Assembly: GCA_965205055.1 (NCBI GenBank)
Contig: OZ242030.1
Location: forward strand, 1,922,001 to 1,986,000
Reading direction: 5' to 3'
Source of the DNA: CBDBBY01 sp965205055
GTDB taxonomy: Bacteria > Pseudomonadota > Alphaproteobacteria > Rhodobacterales > Rhodobacteraceae
DNA: 64,000 nt
Shown here: in pieces, positions 26,743-35,123 of the stretch
Layout: each line of letters starts with the position of its first letter
Position numbering within the stretch: position 1 is the stretch's first letter
Position numbers and translations under genes: made by a program
The notes under the pieces: generated by a model
The model's database searches: none
Told to the model about the DNA's origin: nothing
Seen by the model: the letters and a program-made list of their open reading frames with translations, nothing else

Positions 26743-27823
26743 GCGAAGAAATCGTTGACGAACAGCCAAGCCAAGGCCCCTGCTTGCTGAAGAATGGGAC
26801 CGCGCATTGCGGCAGAACGCTCCGAGTCCAGATCATCCGGTTGATGAACTGGTCAACTCGAAAGTCAAGTCAATTCGCTACACGCTCATAACTCAGATAC
26901 TTGGAAAAGTCGCTGATTCTGGACGAAGTGTAATGGCAATCCAACTTGGCGATGGTTCCGAAGGTGCGTGGGATGCGCGGAGCTTTGTAAAGGACGTGAT
27001 TGTCCCTTGGGAAATCGAGAACAATCATTTCCTGGGTGGAAGCGGGGACCCGCATGTAAGCAAACCTCTGAGGCGTTCTCGATTGGATGATCAGCAGACA
27101 AAGGTTCGCGACAAGGGGGATTGGCAAAAGCTTGAAAACTTTCTTCATCCACTGGATGCAGCAGAGTCGGCTGAGCTAAACGAGGCATTGCGAAGAGTAT
27201 TGGCTTCGTTTGCACGAAAACTGGCGGATGAATCTTTTGGGTATTTGATTCCCGGTAGAATTGACCAGTTCAGGCTGGAATTCATCGTATCGGAGTTTTT
27301 GCGAGAATCTAGTGGAGGTTTGCGGCCGCTCGCTGTTACTTCAGCGTTGTTCAAAACCATTGGAAAGGGTTTCAGCCTCTTTGACGAAATAAGATCGCAA
27401 GGCGTCAACGAAGCGGATGCTGCGAAAGGCGTTCCTGGCGACATCATGTGCTATAATGAGAGCGGAAACATCTGTCTGGCGGTCGAAGTCAAAGGCACCG
27501 AGCTGACTTTGACCCATGTTGAGGAAACGACAAAAAAAGCGAAGAGATCCAATGAGGAAATTTCGAATTTAATCTTTGCCGTACCAAGTGTTCGAGAAAA
27601 AGATGTCGATAAAATCGAAGATCGGACTTATCGTAGGTGGACCGAGAATCTAAATCTTTATGTTGTATCGATTTTCAATCTTGTTGCGACTACATTGGTA
27701 CTATTGGATGAATCGTGGCGCATCGTTTTTCTGCGCGAAATAGGAAATCAACTTGACGAATTGCGGGATCAGGCTGCCAGGCGCCGATGGGATGACTTGC
27801 TCAAGGAGTTTCACAATCGGTAA
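26743..27823 (+). pseudogene. SacI-family type II restriction endonuclease with an early frameshift
   Basis: From an ATG at 26743 the frame reads MAKKSLTNSQAKA and soon stops (TGA at 26788-26790). The next frame continues LLAEEWDRALRQNAPSPDH and stays open to 27823. Removing one C from CCCC at 26777-26780 joins the two into one ~360-residue protein. Otherwise the only start is a TTG at 26807 without a ribosome site (338 residues). DARSFVKDVIVPWE, LGGSGDPHVSKPLRR and the PD-(D/E)XK core PGDIMCYN with AVEVKG (D near residue 212, E229, K231 from the TTG) match SacI-family enzymes. Recognition site unknown. Either inactive or a run-length error. Confidence 0.7.
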
Positions 27824-27949
27824 CGCACGGCGACGGATTGGCAGTCAGCGACAACGAAGGGTTTCTGGACGCCCATGAAGGAAAAATTGTAGTTCGTGTA
27901 AATTGGCGAACGACTAGACAACTCATTCTTATTTGAAGGCGTCTTAGAG

Positions 27950-28102
27950 CTTGAACGAAAATTCAGCAGCTTCGCCTGGATGTCGCGCTGCCGACGCCTA
28001 GGGAAGGACTGCGAGCGGAGCTTGGAGAACTCTCTGGCGTGGGCCCAGCTGGCCGCGTGCCGGTTCATGATGCGCCGGATCGCAAGGGCCGCAACATGCT
28101 GA
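27950..28102 (+). pseudogene. IS5-family transposase, C-terminal fragment
   Basis: The plus strand reads LERKFSSFAWMSRCRRLGKDCERSLENS in two parts, then LAWAQLAACRFMMRRIARA and a TGA at 28100-28102. The pattern RTFAWLxRCRRLxKDxE is the last block of IS5-type DDE transposases, around the catalytic glutamate. Only about 50 codons remain. It sits between the restriction locus and the catabolic genes and may mark the edge of the accessory region. Confidence 0.6.
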
Positions 28103-28145
28103 TAATAAAAAATAAAATGGGATTCATGAATTTCCGTTCCCACTC

Positions 28146-28901
28146 TCAGACATTCACCTTGCCGCCGTCCACATTCAGGGTCTGGCCCGTGACGAAATTG
28201 CTGTCCGACGAGGCGAGATACATCAGAGTGCCGAGCAGATCCTCCGGGAGCATCTCGCGCTTGATCGAGCGCGTGGCGATTGTCGGGGCGCGCGCCATGT
28301 CGAAGCCGGCATTGGCTTTCACCCCTTCGCTTTCGGTCAACCCCGGCGCGATCGCGTTCACTTGGATGTTCTTGTCGCCCAGCTCGCGCGCATGACAACG
28401 GGTCAACGCGATGACCGCGCCTTTCGACGCCGTGTAATGCGACAGTCCCGGAGGTCCGTAATAGAACGTGCCTGAGGCGATGTTGACGACCTTGCCGCCG
28501 CCGGCCCGGATCATGGTGGGAACGATGGCCCGCATCACCTGGTGCACGCTGCGCACATTCACGCGCATGATCGCGTCGAATTCGTCATCGTCGATTTCAA
28601 AGAACGGTTTCGGCTTGATCGCCGCGAAGATCGCCGCGTTGTTGACCATGATGTCGAGCCCGCCCAAACCATTCGCGGCCGTTTCCGCCATCGCCGCGAG
28701 ATCGTCGTTCGACGTCACATCGACTTTCATGCCCCGGGCTGTGCCGCCTGCATCGGTGATGGCCTTGACAGCGCCCGCCGTGTCCAGCACATCCGTCACC
28801 AGCACTTTGGCCCCTTCATCGGCCATGGCTTTGGCCATGGCGGCCCCGATGCCCTGCGCGGCTCCGGTGATGACCGCGGTCTTTCCTTCAAGTCGTCCCA
28901 T
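28146..28901 (-). CDS. short-chain dehydrogenase/reductase (SDR)
   Basis: A 251-residue classical SDR. TGAAQGIG at residues 12-19 binds NAD(P), NNAAIFA follows the fourth strand, and a catalytic Ser-Tyr-Lys set is present (IASGTFY, then YTASK). The C-terminal GQTLNVDGGK is the usual end. It oxidises an alcohol or reduces a carbonyl in the cytoplasm. It follows a GST gene with a 15-base gap in a minus-strand operon with an aldehyde dehydrogenase and a TRAP importer. Confidence 0.9.
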   Translation of the reverse strand: MGRLEGKTAVITGAAQGIGAAMAKAMADEGAKVLVTDVLDTAGAVKAITDAGGTARGMKVDVTSNDDLAAMAETAANGLGGLDIMVNNAAIFAAIKPKPFFEIDDDEFDAIMRVNVRSVHQVMRAIVPTMIRAGGGKVVNIASGTFYYGPPGLSHYTASKGAVIALTRCHARELGDKNIQVNAIAPGLTESEGVKANAGFDMARAPTIATRSIKREMLPEDLLGTLMYLASSDSNFVTGQTLNVDGGKVNV

Positions 28902-28916
28902 TGTTCCCTCCTTGGT

Positions 28917-29738
28917 TCAGATTTCGATTTCGAGAATTTTCGCGACCTCGGGCCAGCTCTTGGCGCCGTTGTCGCGCAGATCATTGGCCAGCTCTTCGGG
29001 CACCCAGTCGATGAAGCATCTCTTGAAGTTCGGCCTCGCCTCGATCCGGGCGAACCAACGTTCGACATTGGGCAGGCGACCGCCTTCCCACATCCCGCGC
29101 ATGGACATCATCGCGAGGCGATTGACATAAGGCGTCATCGAAATGTCGGCGATCGAGAACGCGCTGCCCACCAGCCATTCATTCCCTGCGCCGAGCGAAG
29201 TTTCCATCTTGCGGAGATATTTGTCGTAGAGACGGATCTTTTCTTCTGCGCCCGGGGCTTCGAATCCATGCCGGACGAAGCTGTCCTTTTGGCTTTTCCA
29301 ATCTGCGGTGACGGATATCGAGGGCGTGGAGGCCAAGAACTCTTTCACGCCTTCAGGGCCGAGATTTTTCAAAACGGTATGGCGATGCGAGCAGACGAAT
29401 GTGACGGCGCCGCAGGCGGGATGCAAATCTTCGTCGACCGCCTTTGTCCAATACCTGGCCTGCGCTCGTTCCCACGGTTCGGTCGGATGAACGCTGGTCT
29501 CCGGCGCGATCTGGTCGAGATACTCGATGATGACGGTAGAATCCGGGATGACGGTGTCATCGTGCACCAGCGTAGGCACGACTCCCTTGGGATTGAGCTT
29601 AAGATACTCCGGGGCGAACTGCTCTCCCTTCAGGATGTCGATGTAGACGCCGTCCCACTCCAGTCCTTTTTCATCCATCGCAAACCTGACTTTGGCGGCG
29701 CAGACGGACGACCCGTGGTGATAAAGCGTGAATGTCAT
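28917..29738 (-). CDS. glutathione S-transferase family protein (LigF/beta-etherase-like)
   Basis: A 273-residue two-domain GST. The N-terminal thioredoxin fold has YHHGSSVCAAK, the cis-proline NPKGVVPTL and the glutathione-binding DSTVIIEYL. The C-terminal helical domain has AQARYWTKAVDED and FSIADI. The WTK(A/W)VDE stretch and long helical insertion resemble lignin beta-etherase LigF-type GSTs. ATG at 29738 overlaps the ALDH stop as ATGA, giving translational coupling. It may cleave an ether or condition a reactive intermediate with glutathione. Exact reaction not known. Confidence 0.85.
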   Translation of the reverse strand: MTFTLYHHGSSVCAAKVRFAMDEKGLEWDGVYIDILKGEQFAPEYLKLNPKGVVPTLVHDDTVIPDSTVIIEYLDQIAPETSVHPTEPWERAQARYWTKAVDEDLHPACGAVTFVCSHRHTVLKNLGPEGVKEFLASTPSISVTADWKSQKDSFVRHGFEAPGAEEKIRLYDKYLRKMETSLGAGNEWLVGSAFSIADISMTPYVNRLAMMSMRGMWEGGRLPNVERWFARIEARPNFKRCFIDWVPEELANDLRDNGAKSWPEVAKILEIEI

Positions 29739-31165
29739 AGCTGCACCGTGACCCATTTGAGTTCCGTCATCGCTTCCATGTCAGCGTCGGTCCCCTCGCG
29801 GCCGACGCCGGATTCATTGTTGCCCCCGAATGGCACATGGGCCTCGTCGTGAATGGTCGGACCGTTGATGTGGCACATGCCGGCGCCGATGTTCCTGGCG
29901 AAGTGAAAGGCGCGGTCGATGTTCTTGGTGAAGATGGCCGACGAAAGGCCGTATTCCGTATCATTGGCCTTCGCCAATCCCTCTTCATAGCTATCGATCG
30001 GATAGATCGAAGTCACCGGCCCGAAGGTTTCGGTCCTGCAGACGGTCATGTCTTCGGTGACGCCGGTCAGCAAGGTCGGCAGGCAGCGGTTGCCTTCCCA
30101 TTCGCCGCCCGCAACCACCTTTGCGCCCTTGGCGACGGCGTCGCCAATGTGATCTTTGACGCGATTGCGTTGCCGCTCCGAAATGACGGGCGCGATGACG
30201 GTGTCGGGATCGCGCAGATCGCCCATCCCGATCTTTGAAACCGCCATCGCAAAACGCTTGACGAATTCGTCGTAGAGCGGGCGTTCGACGTAAAACCGGC
30301 TTGACGCTATGCAAGCCTGGCCCGCGAACATGAAGATCGACCGCGCCGCCAGCGGGACGACTTTGTCAAGGTCGGCATCCGCCAGAATGACTGTGGGGCT
30401 CTTGCCTCCCAGTTCAAGAGTGTTGGGCGTTTTGTTCTTCGCGCAGATCTCGTTGATATGCTGGCCGACAACCGTGGAGCCGGTGAAGGTCACAAAGTCC
30501 ACGTCCTTGTGGCTTGTCAAATCGTCGCCAATCTCGTGCCCAATGCCGGTCACGACGTTGTAGGCGCCGGGCGGAAACCCGGCCTCGGCAACGATTTCCG
30601 CAAACAGCGCCGTCAGATGCGGAGCCATTTCCGATGGCAAATGGACCACCGTGTTCCCGACCGCCAGAGCGTTGGCGACAAGCCGGGTATTTTTGATCAG
30701 CGGGACGTTGAAGGGCGTGATGACCGCAACCACTCCGAGCGGTTCGCGGATCGACATCGAAAACTTGCCGGGCGCGTCGGACGGGATCGTCTCCCCGCGC
30801 ACGTTGCGGCACATGCCGGCAGCCGCCCGCACCATGGTCAGGCCCTTGTTGAACTCGAACAGAGCTTTCTGGATCGGCGACCCGATCTCGTCTATCAGGC
30901 AATCGACCAGATCGGGTTTCCGCTTCTCCATGATCTCGGCCGCGCGCAGCAGCCAGCGCTCGCGTTCGGTCGGGGTCGTTTCCCGATATGCCGGAAAGGC
31001 GGACTTGGCTGCGGCGACCGCTTTTCGCATGTCCGCGCCGGTGCCTTTGGCCGCACGGGCGTAGAGGCTGTCGTCCAGCGGATTCAGATCCTCGAACGTC
31101 GCTTTGCCTTCGGCATCGACCCAATCGCCTCCGATGAAATGCCGTATCGTTTTGATGTCCGTCAT
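29735..31165 (-). CDS. aldehyde dehydrogenase, vanillin/benzaldehyde dehydrogenase-like
   Basis: A 476-residue NAD(P)-dependent ALDH. Oxyanion residues lie in ITPFNVPLIKN. The catalytic Glu is in LELGGKSP near residue 250 and the catalytic Cys in AGQACIASSR near 285. CHINGPTIHDEAHVPFGG near the end is characteristic of vanillin/aromatic aldehyde dehydrogenases. ATG at 31165 gives the expected start (TIRHFIGGDWVD). It lies 28 bases after the TRAP large permease. An aromatic aldehyde is the probable substrate, taken up as or derived from the TRAP solute. Confidence 0.9.
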   Translation of the reverse strand: MTDIKTIRHFIGGDWVDAEGKATFEDLNPLDDSLYARAAKGTGADMRKAVAAAKSAFPAYRETTPTERERWLLRAAEIMEKRKPDLVDCLIDEIGSPIQKALFEFNKGLTMVRAAAGMCRNVRGETIPSDAPGKFSMSIREPLGVVAVITPFNVPLIKNTRLVANALAVGNTVVHLPSEMAPHLTALFAEIVAEAGFPPGAYNVVTGIGHEIGDDLTSHKDVDFVTFTGSTVVGQHINEICAKNKTPNTLELGGKSPTVILADADLDKVVPLAARSIFMFAGQACIASSRFYVERPLYDEFVKRFAMAVSKIGMGDLRDPDTVIAPVISERQRNRVKDHIGDAVAKGAKVVAGGEWEGNRCLPTLLTGVTEDMTVCRTETFGPVTSIYPIDSYEEGLAKANDTEYGLSSAIFTKNIDRAFHFARNIGAGMCHINGPTIHDEAHVPFGGNNESGVGREGTDADMEAMTELKWVTVQL

Positions 31166-31193
31166 GGTGTCGATGCGTCTGCTCCTGTTGCCG

Positions 31194-32555
31194 CTATCCG
31201 CCGACAATCGTCTGCGGCAGGAATAGCGCGATCTGGGGGAAGAGGATGAGAAGGCCGATCATCGCGGCCATCGCGAACCAGAACGGCCAGATGCCTCGGA
31301 AGATCCGGCCCATCGGCACGTCGGGCGCGATGGATTTCACGACGAACACGTTGATTCCGACGGGCGGGCTGATCATGCCCATTTCCAGCACGATCACGAT
31401 GATGATGCCGAACCAGATCAGGTCCCAGCCGAGGGCGAGGGCGATGGGGATGACCACCGGGATCGTCAGGACCAGCATCGCCATGGATTCGAGGAACATG
31501 CCGAGAAACATGTAGGCCAGAATGATGACCAGGAGGACGCCGACGCCTCCGATCGGCAGCGAGGTCAGGAACGTGACCAGTTGCGCGGGCAGTTCCGTAA
31601 GCGACATGAACGGGATGAAGACGAACGCGCCGATGATGATCAGAAACACGGTGGCCGTGGCGCCCATCGTCTCCAGGATGACCGTCCGCGCGGCTTCCAG
31701 CGACAGCGACCGGCGCGAGGCCGCAACGACGAACGTCAGGAATGCGCCCACGGAAGACGCCTCGACCGGCGTGAAGAAGCCGGCGTACATCCCGCCGATC
31801 GTCACCAGCACCACGCCGAGGATCGGCGCCGCGCGGCCGAGCGAAGCGATGCGTTCCTCGCGCCCGGCCCGCTCGCCGCGCGGGCCGGCATCGGGCCTGC
31901 GAGCGACGACCAAATGAATGGCGCCGATGAAAAGCAGCGTCAGAATGATGCCCGGGAATATTCCGGCCATGAACAGGCGCCCGATCGACTGCTCGGTAAG
32001 CACCGCATATATGATCATCCCTCCCGAGGGCGGGATCAGGAACCCGAGCGTGCCGCCGGCGGCCACCGACCCGGTCGCGAGGCTGTCGGCGTATTTGTAG
32101 CGCTTCATCTGAGGCAAGGCGACGCGCCCCATCGTGACGGCGGACGCGAGCGACGAGCCGGACAGCGCCGCGAATCCCGCGCAGGCCGCGATGGTGGCCG
32201 ACGCGAGCCCGCCGCGCAAATGCCCCATCCAGCGATAGGCCGCCGTGAACAGGTCGTTCGACATTCCGGAGACGCCCGCCAGGTTGCCCATCAGCACGAA
32301 CATCGGGATCACCAGCAGATTGAAGTTCGAGGCGGCCTCGAAGGTTTCGCCCGCAAGATTGGAATAGGCGATATTCCAGCCTCGGGCCCAGGCCTGATCC
32401 GATGCCATGCCTACGGCGATGAACTTGTTCGCATTGGCGATCGCCGTGCCGGCGAACCCGACGCAAAGCATCGACAGCGCCACGGGCATGCGCAATGCGA
32501 GCAGGACGAACAGCGCAAGCAGGCCTAAAAGACCCAGCAGCGTCATGCCGATCAT
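31194..32555 (-). CDS. TRAP transporter large permease (DctM type), second operon
   Basis: A 453-residue membrane protein with about 12 hydrophobic segments. VLMGNLAGVSGMSN, GSSLASAVTMGRVALP, GGTLGFLIPPSGGMI and the C-terminal MISPPVGINVF are DctM signatures. The start overlaps the small subunit stop by four bases. It is encoded upstream of the aldehyde dehydrogenase in the same direction and likely in one transcript. Confidence 0.93.
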   Translation of the reverse strand: MIGMTLLGLLGLLALFVLLALRMPVALSMLCVGFAGTAIANANKFIAVGMASDQAWARGWNIAYSNLAGETFEAASNFNLLVIPMFVLMGNLAGVSGMSNDLFTAAYRWMGHLRGGLASATIAACAGFAALSGSSLASAVTMGRVALPQMKRYKYADSLATGSVAAGGTLGFLIPPSGGMIIYAVLTEQSIGRLFMAGIFPGIILTLLFIGAIHLVVARRPDAGPRGERAGREERIASLGRAAPILGVVLVTIGGMYAGFFTPVEASSVGAFLTFVVAASRRSLSLEAARTVILETMGATATVFLIIIGAFVFIPFMSLTELPAQLVTFLTSLPIGGVGVLLVIILAYMFLGMFLESMAMLVLTIPVVIPIALALGWDLIWFGIIIVIVLEMGMISPPVGINVFVVKSIAPDVPMGRIFRGIWPFWFAMAAMIGLLILFPQIALFLPQTIVGG

Positions 32556-33091
32556 GGCTGCCCGCCGCCGATCCTGAGCGACGCCACCTTGCTCGAGCGC
32601 AGCAGCTGCCGGATGTCGAGAAGCAAGACCGCGGCGTAAAGACCGGTTGAAACGGAAAGCAGATAGTAGAACTGCTCGAACGAAATCAGCAATTGCTGCG
32701 TCGTCTCTCCGAAACGCTCGGCGCCCTGCCCCGAAAGCCAAAGTCGCCAGGCCATGACGGCAAGGAGACTTGTTCCGAGCAATTTGACCAGGATCATCGA
32801 CCATTTCGCGAAGCCGGCGGACATGCGCGACTCGAGAACCTCGATTTCGATATGCGCTCCGGTCCGCGCGCCCAAAGGGATCGACAGAGCCACGATCACG
32901 ACGAGCGACAGGATCAAAAGATCTTCGGCCCCGACGATCGGGGAATTCAGCGCCTTGCGCATGATCAGGACGTTCCAGACGGAAAATCCCGTCATGAACA
33001 CCAGCGTCGCGCCGCCGAGAACGAGCGACAGCCATCTGAGCAGCCGATCGATGAGCATGATTGCTTCAGGCGCTTCGCGCGGTTCCGACAT
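32552..33091 (-). CDS. TRAP transporter small permease (DctQ type), second operon
   Basis: A 179-residue membrane protein with four hydrophobic helices and the stretch IPLGARTGAHIEIEVL typical of DctQ. ATG at 33091 lacks a strong ribosome site; an ATG at 33058 is an alternative. It is separated from the binding-protein gene by a strong hairpin. Confidence 0.88.
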   Translation of the reverse strand: MSEPREAPEAIMLIDRLLRWLSLVLGGATLVFMTGFSVWNVLIMRKALNSPIVGAEDLLILSLVVIVALSIPLGARTGAHIEIEVLESRMSAGFAKWSMILVKLLGTSLLAVMAWRLWLSGQGAERFGETTQQLLISFEQFYYLLSVSTGLYAAVLLLDIRQLLRSSKVASLRIGGGQP

Positions 33092-33105
33092 TTTATCGCT
33101 CGGAT

Positions 33106-33138
33106 CTGGAAGCCGGAGCCGACGGCCCCGGCTTCCAG
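33106..33138 (-). promoter_or_regulatory. intercistronic hairpin in the second TRAP operon
   Basis: CTGGAAGCCGG (33106-33116) and CCGGCTTCCAG (33128-33138) form a perfect 11-bp stem just after the binding-protein stop. Same position as in the first TRAP operon and the ABC operon. Confidence 0.65.
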
Positions 33139-33142
33139 CGGT

Positions 33143-34153
33143 CTAATTGTTTATTGCGTTGTAGATTTCTTCGGCATTGCCGATGCCGCGGTCGGCGTAG
33201 TCGGCGAAGATCGCCTTCAGACCTTCCGCCACGGCCGCATCCATGCGGGCGCGCTCATCGCCGGACACCTCGATCAACTCGTAGTTCTTGCCTGTCGTCT
33301 CGAGCATCAGGGCGAGCGAACGCTCGTCCGCTCCGTCGAAGCTTTCGGCGAGTTTCAAGGACGCCGCTTCGCCCGACAATTCGTCGATGATCGCGCGGTG
33401 CTCTGCGCTCAGACCTTCATAGCGCTCGCGGTTCATGACCACGAAGATGACGGCATGCTGCACAGGCACGTTTATGACGAAATGCGTCGCCACGTCCCAA
33501 AAATTCCACGGCGGCGTCATGTTGTTGTAGGTGGCGTAGGCGCCGTCGATCGTGCCGGTCGACAGCCCGGCGTACATTTCGGTCACGGGCATCTGCACAG
33601 GCACCGCGCCCATCGCTTCGATGATCGGCGTGGTCAACGCGGCGTAAGGAACGATTTTCGCGCCCTTCATCCCCTCCAGCGTGGAGACGTCCTTTGTCGC
33701 GGCAATGCCGATTCCCGCGGCGGTCGTAAATCCGATGACCTTCACTTCGGAATATTCATCGGCCAGATATTCGTCGAAGACGGCCAAGATGCGCAACGTC
33801 GCGTCGCGGGAACTTTCCGACTTGCCCGGCGGGATCGCAAGCATGGTTTTGGGGAAGAGCGCCGGAGTGTATGCGGAAACGCCGAATGTGATGTCCGCGA
33901 CGCCCTCAACCGCGCGCTTGAATTGCTGCACCGGGCCGGCGCCCAGCTGGCCGGCCGGGAAAAGTTTCATGGTCAGCGATCCGCCGGACCGCTTCTCGAG
34001 CTCTTCGCCGAACCATTTGAACATCACGGTGTTCGTGTGGTGCTGCGGCGGCACGAATGTCGCGACTGTCAATTCTTCCGCGGCGGCGGATTGCGCGGAA
34101 ATGCCAAGCGCCCACGCAAGCGCGGCGATCAAGCTGAAACGTTTGAATGCCAT
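33143..34153 (-). CDS. TRAP transporter substrate-binding protein (DctP type), second operon
   Basis: A 336-residue periplasmic protein with a signal peptide (FSLIAALAWALGISAQ, cleavage after AAA). DctP features are GGSLTMKLFPAGQLGAG, MKGAKIVPYAALTTP, MPVTEMYAGLSTG and NMTPPWNFWDV. ATG at 34153 is fixed by GGAGG a few bases upstream. The open frame continues to 34312, but that part crosses the operator repeats and is not coding. First gene of an operon divergent from the GntR regulator. Confidence 0.92.
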   Translation of the reverse strand: MAFKRFSLIAALAWALGISAQSAAAEELTVATFVPPQHHTNTVMFKWFGEELEKRSGGSLTMKLFPAGQLGAGPVQQFKRAVEGVADITFGVSAYTPALFPKTMLAIPPGKSESSRDATLRILAVFDEYLADEYSEVKVIGFTTAAGIGIAATKDVSTLEGMKGAKIVPYAALTTPIIEAMGAVPVQMPVTEMYAGLSTGTIDGAYATYNNMTPPWNFWDVATHFVINVPVQHAVIFVVMNRERYEGLSAEHRAIIDELSGEAASLKLAESFDGADERSLALMLETTGKNYELIEVSGDERARMDAAVAEGLKAIFADYADRGIGNAEEIYNAINN

Positions 34154-34192
34154 TGTTTCCTCCAAGGGTTTCGCTCGGCGATCAACGAGGCT

Positions 34193-34342
34193 TTGGGATC
34201 CCAAGTGACCTCCCGGCTTCGCCGACCGACCGATTCTTTTCGCATTTAATACAAAAAACACCAAATAGGGATCCCAAATCAAGTGTTTTTGGCGATTTTT
34301 GTAAAAATTCACCTAAATTTCTTGACATCAGGATCCCAAATC
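34193..34342. promoter_or_regulatory. three GntR-type operator repeats in the divergent promoter region
   Basis: TTGGGATCCCAA (palindrome, 34193-34204), ATAGGGATCCCAAAT (34265-34279) and CAGGATCCCAAAT (34329-34341) share a GGATCCCAA core. They lie between the divergently transcribed DctP and GntR genes. The last one is 15 bases upstream of the regulator ATG, right after a TTGACA box (34322-34327). GntR/FCD regulators bind short palindromes in exactly this setting. Binding by the adjacent regulator is inference. Confidence 0.6.
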
Positions 34343-34356
34343 ATGTGAATGGCGGC

Positions 34357-35115
34357 ATGGATTCTATCGACACCGCACTCGCCGCGCGCATCAGGCACGA
34401 CATCATTCACGGCGCATATGCCGATGGGGAGCGATTGTCGGAGGCCCGGCTTTGCGAAACCCATAGCGTTTCAAGAACGCCTGTCCGCCTCGCGCTGCGT
34501 CTGCTGGAGCGAGAAGGGATCATTCTGCGAGGCGAGGGGCGCGGATACAAGATAGCCAGTCCGACCATTGCGGATATTTTGCAAGCCGTCCAGGTGCGCG
34601 GACATCTCGAAAGCTTGGCCGCGAGACTGATGGCCCAGTCTTCCGAACGAACGGATCGGTTGCCGGCAATGGCGCAAGCGATTGAAGCGATCGACGGGCT
34701 GGTCCGCCTGGGACGGCTGGACACGCCGGTCATCCGGAAGATGCAGGCCGCAAACAAGATCTTCCACACGACGATTCTGGATGCCTGCGGCAACAACTAT
34801 ATCGGCTTCACCTGCCGACAGATCAGCCACCTTCCGATGCTGGCTCCGGGATCAATGGTGTTCGACCGCGGAGTGCAGGACACGCCGGATCAAATCGAGC
34901 GCGGATTGTTCCGGCTGCGCATCGGCAATGCCCAGCACCAAGTGATATTCGAAGCGATCGAAAGAGGCGACGCCGTTCGCGCCGAAGGCATGATGCGGGA
35001 ACATTCCCACACAATGATCGAATACATCGAGACTTTCGAAAAACGCGACAAGAGCCTTACAGCTTCCAATCTGGTGGCCTATTCCGCGGCCGAACCGGAC
35101 GCGCCCCAAGTCTGA
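34357..35115 (+). CDS. GntR-family transcriptional regulator (FadR/FCD type)
   Basis: A 252-residue regulator. The N-terminal winged helix has IRHDIIHGAYADGERLSEARL and SRTPVRLALRLLEREGII (residues ~8-60). A C-terminal FCD ligand domain follows from about residue 75, with metal-binding-type residues including NKIFHTTILDAC and a late REHSH. ATG at 34357 is preferred; a GTG at 34345 is possible. It is divergent from the TRAP operon and just upstream of two catabolic genes, so it probably controls both directions in response to the pathway substrate. Confidence 0.88.
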   Translation: MDSIDTALAARIRHDIIHGAYADGERLSEARLCETHSVSRTPVRLALRLLEREGIILRGEGRGYKIASPTIADILQAVQVRGHLESLAARLMAQSSERTDRLPAMAQAIEAIDGLVRLGRLDTPVIRKMQAANKIFHTTILDACGNNYIGFTCRQISHLPMLAPGSMVFDRGVQDTPDQIERGLFRLRIGNAQHQVIFEAIERGDAVRAEGMMREHSHTMIEYIETFEKRDKSLTASNLVAYSAAEPDAPQV

Positions 35116-35123
35116 GGACACCC

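Noticed and set aside
32693..34249. 518-codon plus-strand frame across the TRAP DctQ/DctP genes
   Set aside because: Histidine/arginine-rich shadow without motifs; the opposite strand has intact TRAP genes.
34154..34312. N-terminal extension of the second DctP protein to 34312
   Set aside because: The extension crosses the operator repeats, and a good ribosome site plus signal peptide fix the start at 34153.
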